Below, one piece after another: positions 63,694-64,000 of a DNA stretch of 64,000 nucleotides (positions are counted from its first letter, which is position 1; every line of letters begins with the position of its first letter). This DNA is from an uncultured Amphritea sp. (GTDB lineage Bacteria; Pseudomonadota; Gammaproteobacteria; Pseudomonadales; Balneatricaceae): positions 1 to 64,000 of the forward strand of contig NZ_CAKZLP010000055.1 in assembly GCF_937127095.1 (NCBI RefSeq). Direction: 5' to 3'. The notes below the pieces were generated by a model. That model was not told the origin of the DNA and did not search any database. It saw only the letters and a list, made by a program, of their open reading frames with translations. The translations under genes were made by a program, and so were the position numbers.

Positions 63694-64000
63694 ATGTTGA
63701 AAAAACTGTTTTCTACCGCTGAACAGCCACCGGAGCCGCCCAAACGGGGGGCCTCAGTGACTGTTAATAAGAAAGCAGAAAACAACAATACCCGTAAACG
63801 TTTCTGGTTGTTCGAGCGCTCCGCTGACGCAGAGAGTGCAGCAGTAAAAAAACAACAGTCAACCGGATCTGAAAGGGTTTCGGGAGAAACGGATAGCGCG
63901 ACTGGGGAGGTTCAGCTTTTGAGTGGTATTGATGGTGACTGGTGGATTAAACCGGCCACTATCCTGACCGCGCTGGCGGTATTTGTTGCGTTGGTTAACT
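63694..64000 (+). CDS. ftsQ: Cell division protein FtsQ, 5' part
   Basis: Only the first 102 codons lie in the window. They encode a long basic/polar cytoplasmic tail of about 85 residues (MLKKLFSTAEQPPEPPKRG at the start), then WWIKPATILTALAVFVALVN, the start of the single membrane helix. The tail is much longer than in E. coli FtsQ (about 25 residues), as is common in related marine bacteria and pseudomonads. The POTRA and beta domains are beyond the window. The call rests on position after ddl and on topology. Confidence 0.88.
   Translation, partial: MLKKLFSTAEQPPEPPKRGASVTVNKKAENNNTRKRFWLFERSADAESAAVKKQQSTGSERVSGETDSATGEVQLLSGIDGDWWIKPATILTALAVFVALVN

Overview
This looks like a chromosomal window from a marine gammaproteobacterium, most like Oceanospirillaceae (Amphritea, Neptunomonas or Marinobacterium-type). 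That placement is inferred from gene order and protein style: mraZ-rsmH-ftsL-ftsI-murE-murF-mraY-murD-ftsW-murG-murC-ddl-ftsQ, rplM-rpsI-petABC-sspAB, and rsmI divergent from lpoA-yraN-diaA-dolP. It is not proven, because no rRNA is present. Most of the window is housekeeping sequence. The first 8.4 kb is visibly A+T-richer and bounded by transposon debris.

Layout. 1-2.9 kb: an intact-looking IS66-family element between a truncated parE toxin gene and a broken IS3-family transposase. 2.9-8.4 kb: a type I secretion adaptor and ABC exporter with two paralogous small RTX proteins, the likely cargo. 8.9-13.2 kb: gmd, fcl, gmm and manC (GDP-mannose to GDP-L-fucose). 13.4-19.8 kb: sulfate activation (cysNC, cysD, cysQ) and an SLC13/RCK permease. 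Here cysD is fused in frame to a roughly 276-residue IS630-transposase-like N-terminus. 19.8-20.1 kb: a dense cluster of REP-like palindromes. 20.2-28 kb: galE, a small unknown membrane protein, manB, vanZ, a UDP-glucose-dehydrogenase-like protein with a ruined active site, pgi and galU. 28-32.8 kb: a block ordered like Vibrio vpsMNOP (outer-membrane barrel, Wza-like exporter, tyrosine autokinase, PHP phosphatase, VpsP-like protein). 33.2-35.8 kb: moaB, moeA, moaD, mobA. 35.9-38.9 kb: a GDT1-family transporter, cidA/lrgA, cidB/lrgB and zapE. 39.4-44.3 kb: rplM, rpsI, petABC, sspA, sspB. 44.5-48.8 kb: dolP, diaA, yraN and lpoA, with rsmI divergent. 48.9-49.8 kb: RNase P RNA followed by a tandem array copying its own 3' end. 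50.2-64 kb: the division and cell wall cluster, running off the window inside ftsQ.

How it fits together. pgi, manB, bifunctional manC, gmd and fcl supply GDP-mannose and GDP-L-fucose. galU and galE supply UDP-glucose and UDP-galactose. cysD/cysNC make PAPS and cysQ removes PAP. The vps-like block controls and exports a polysaccharide. Together they suggest production of an envelope or biofilm polysaccharide, possibly fucosylated and sulfated, but no glycosyltransferase, polymerase, flippase or sulfotransferase lies in the window.

Most interesting points: the transposase-CysD fusion with its own promoter; the tandem rnpB 3'-end array; the apparently inactive UDP-glucose dehydrogenase relative; the RTX pair sharing an uncharacterised C-terminal domain, served by an ABC protein with non-canonical ATPase motifs; and several unexplained inverted repeats.
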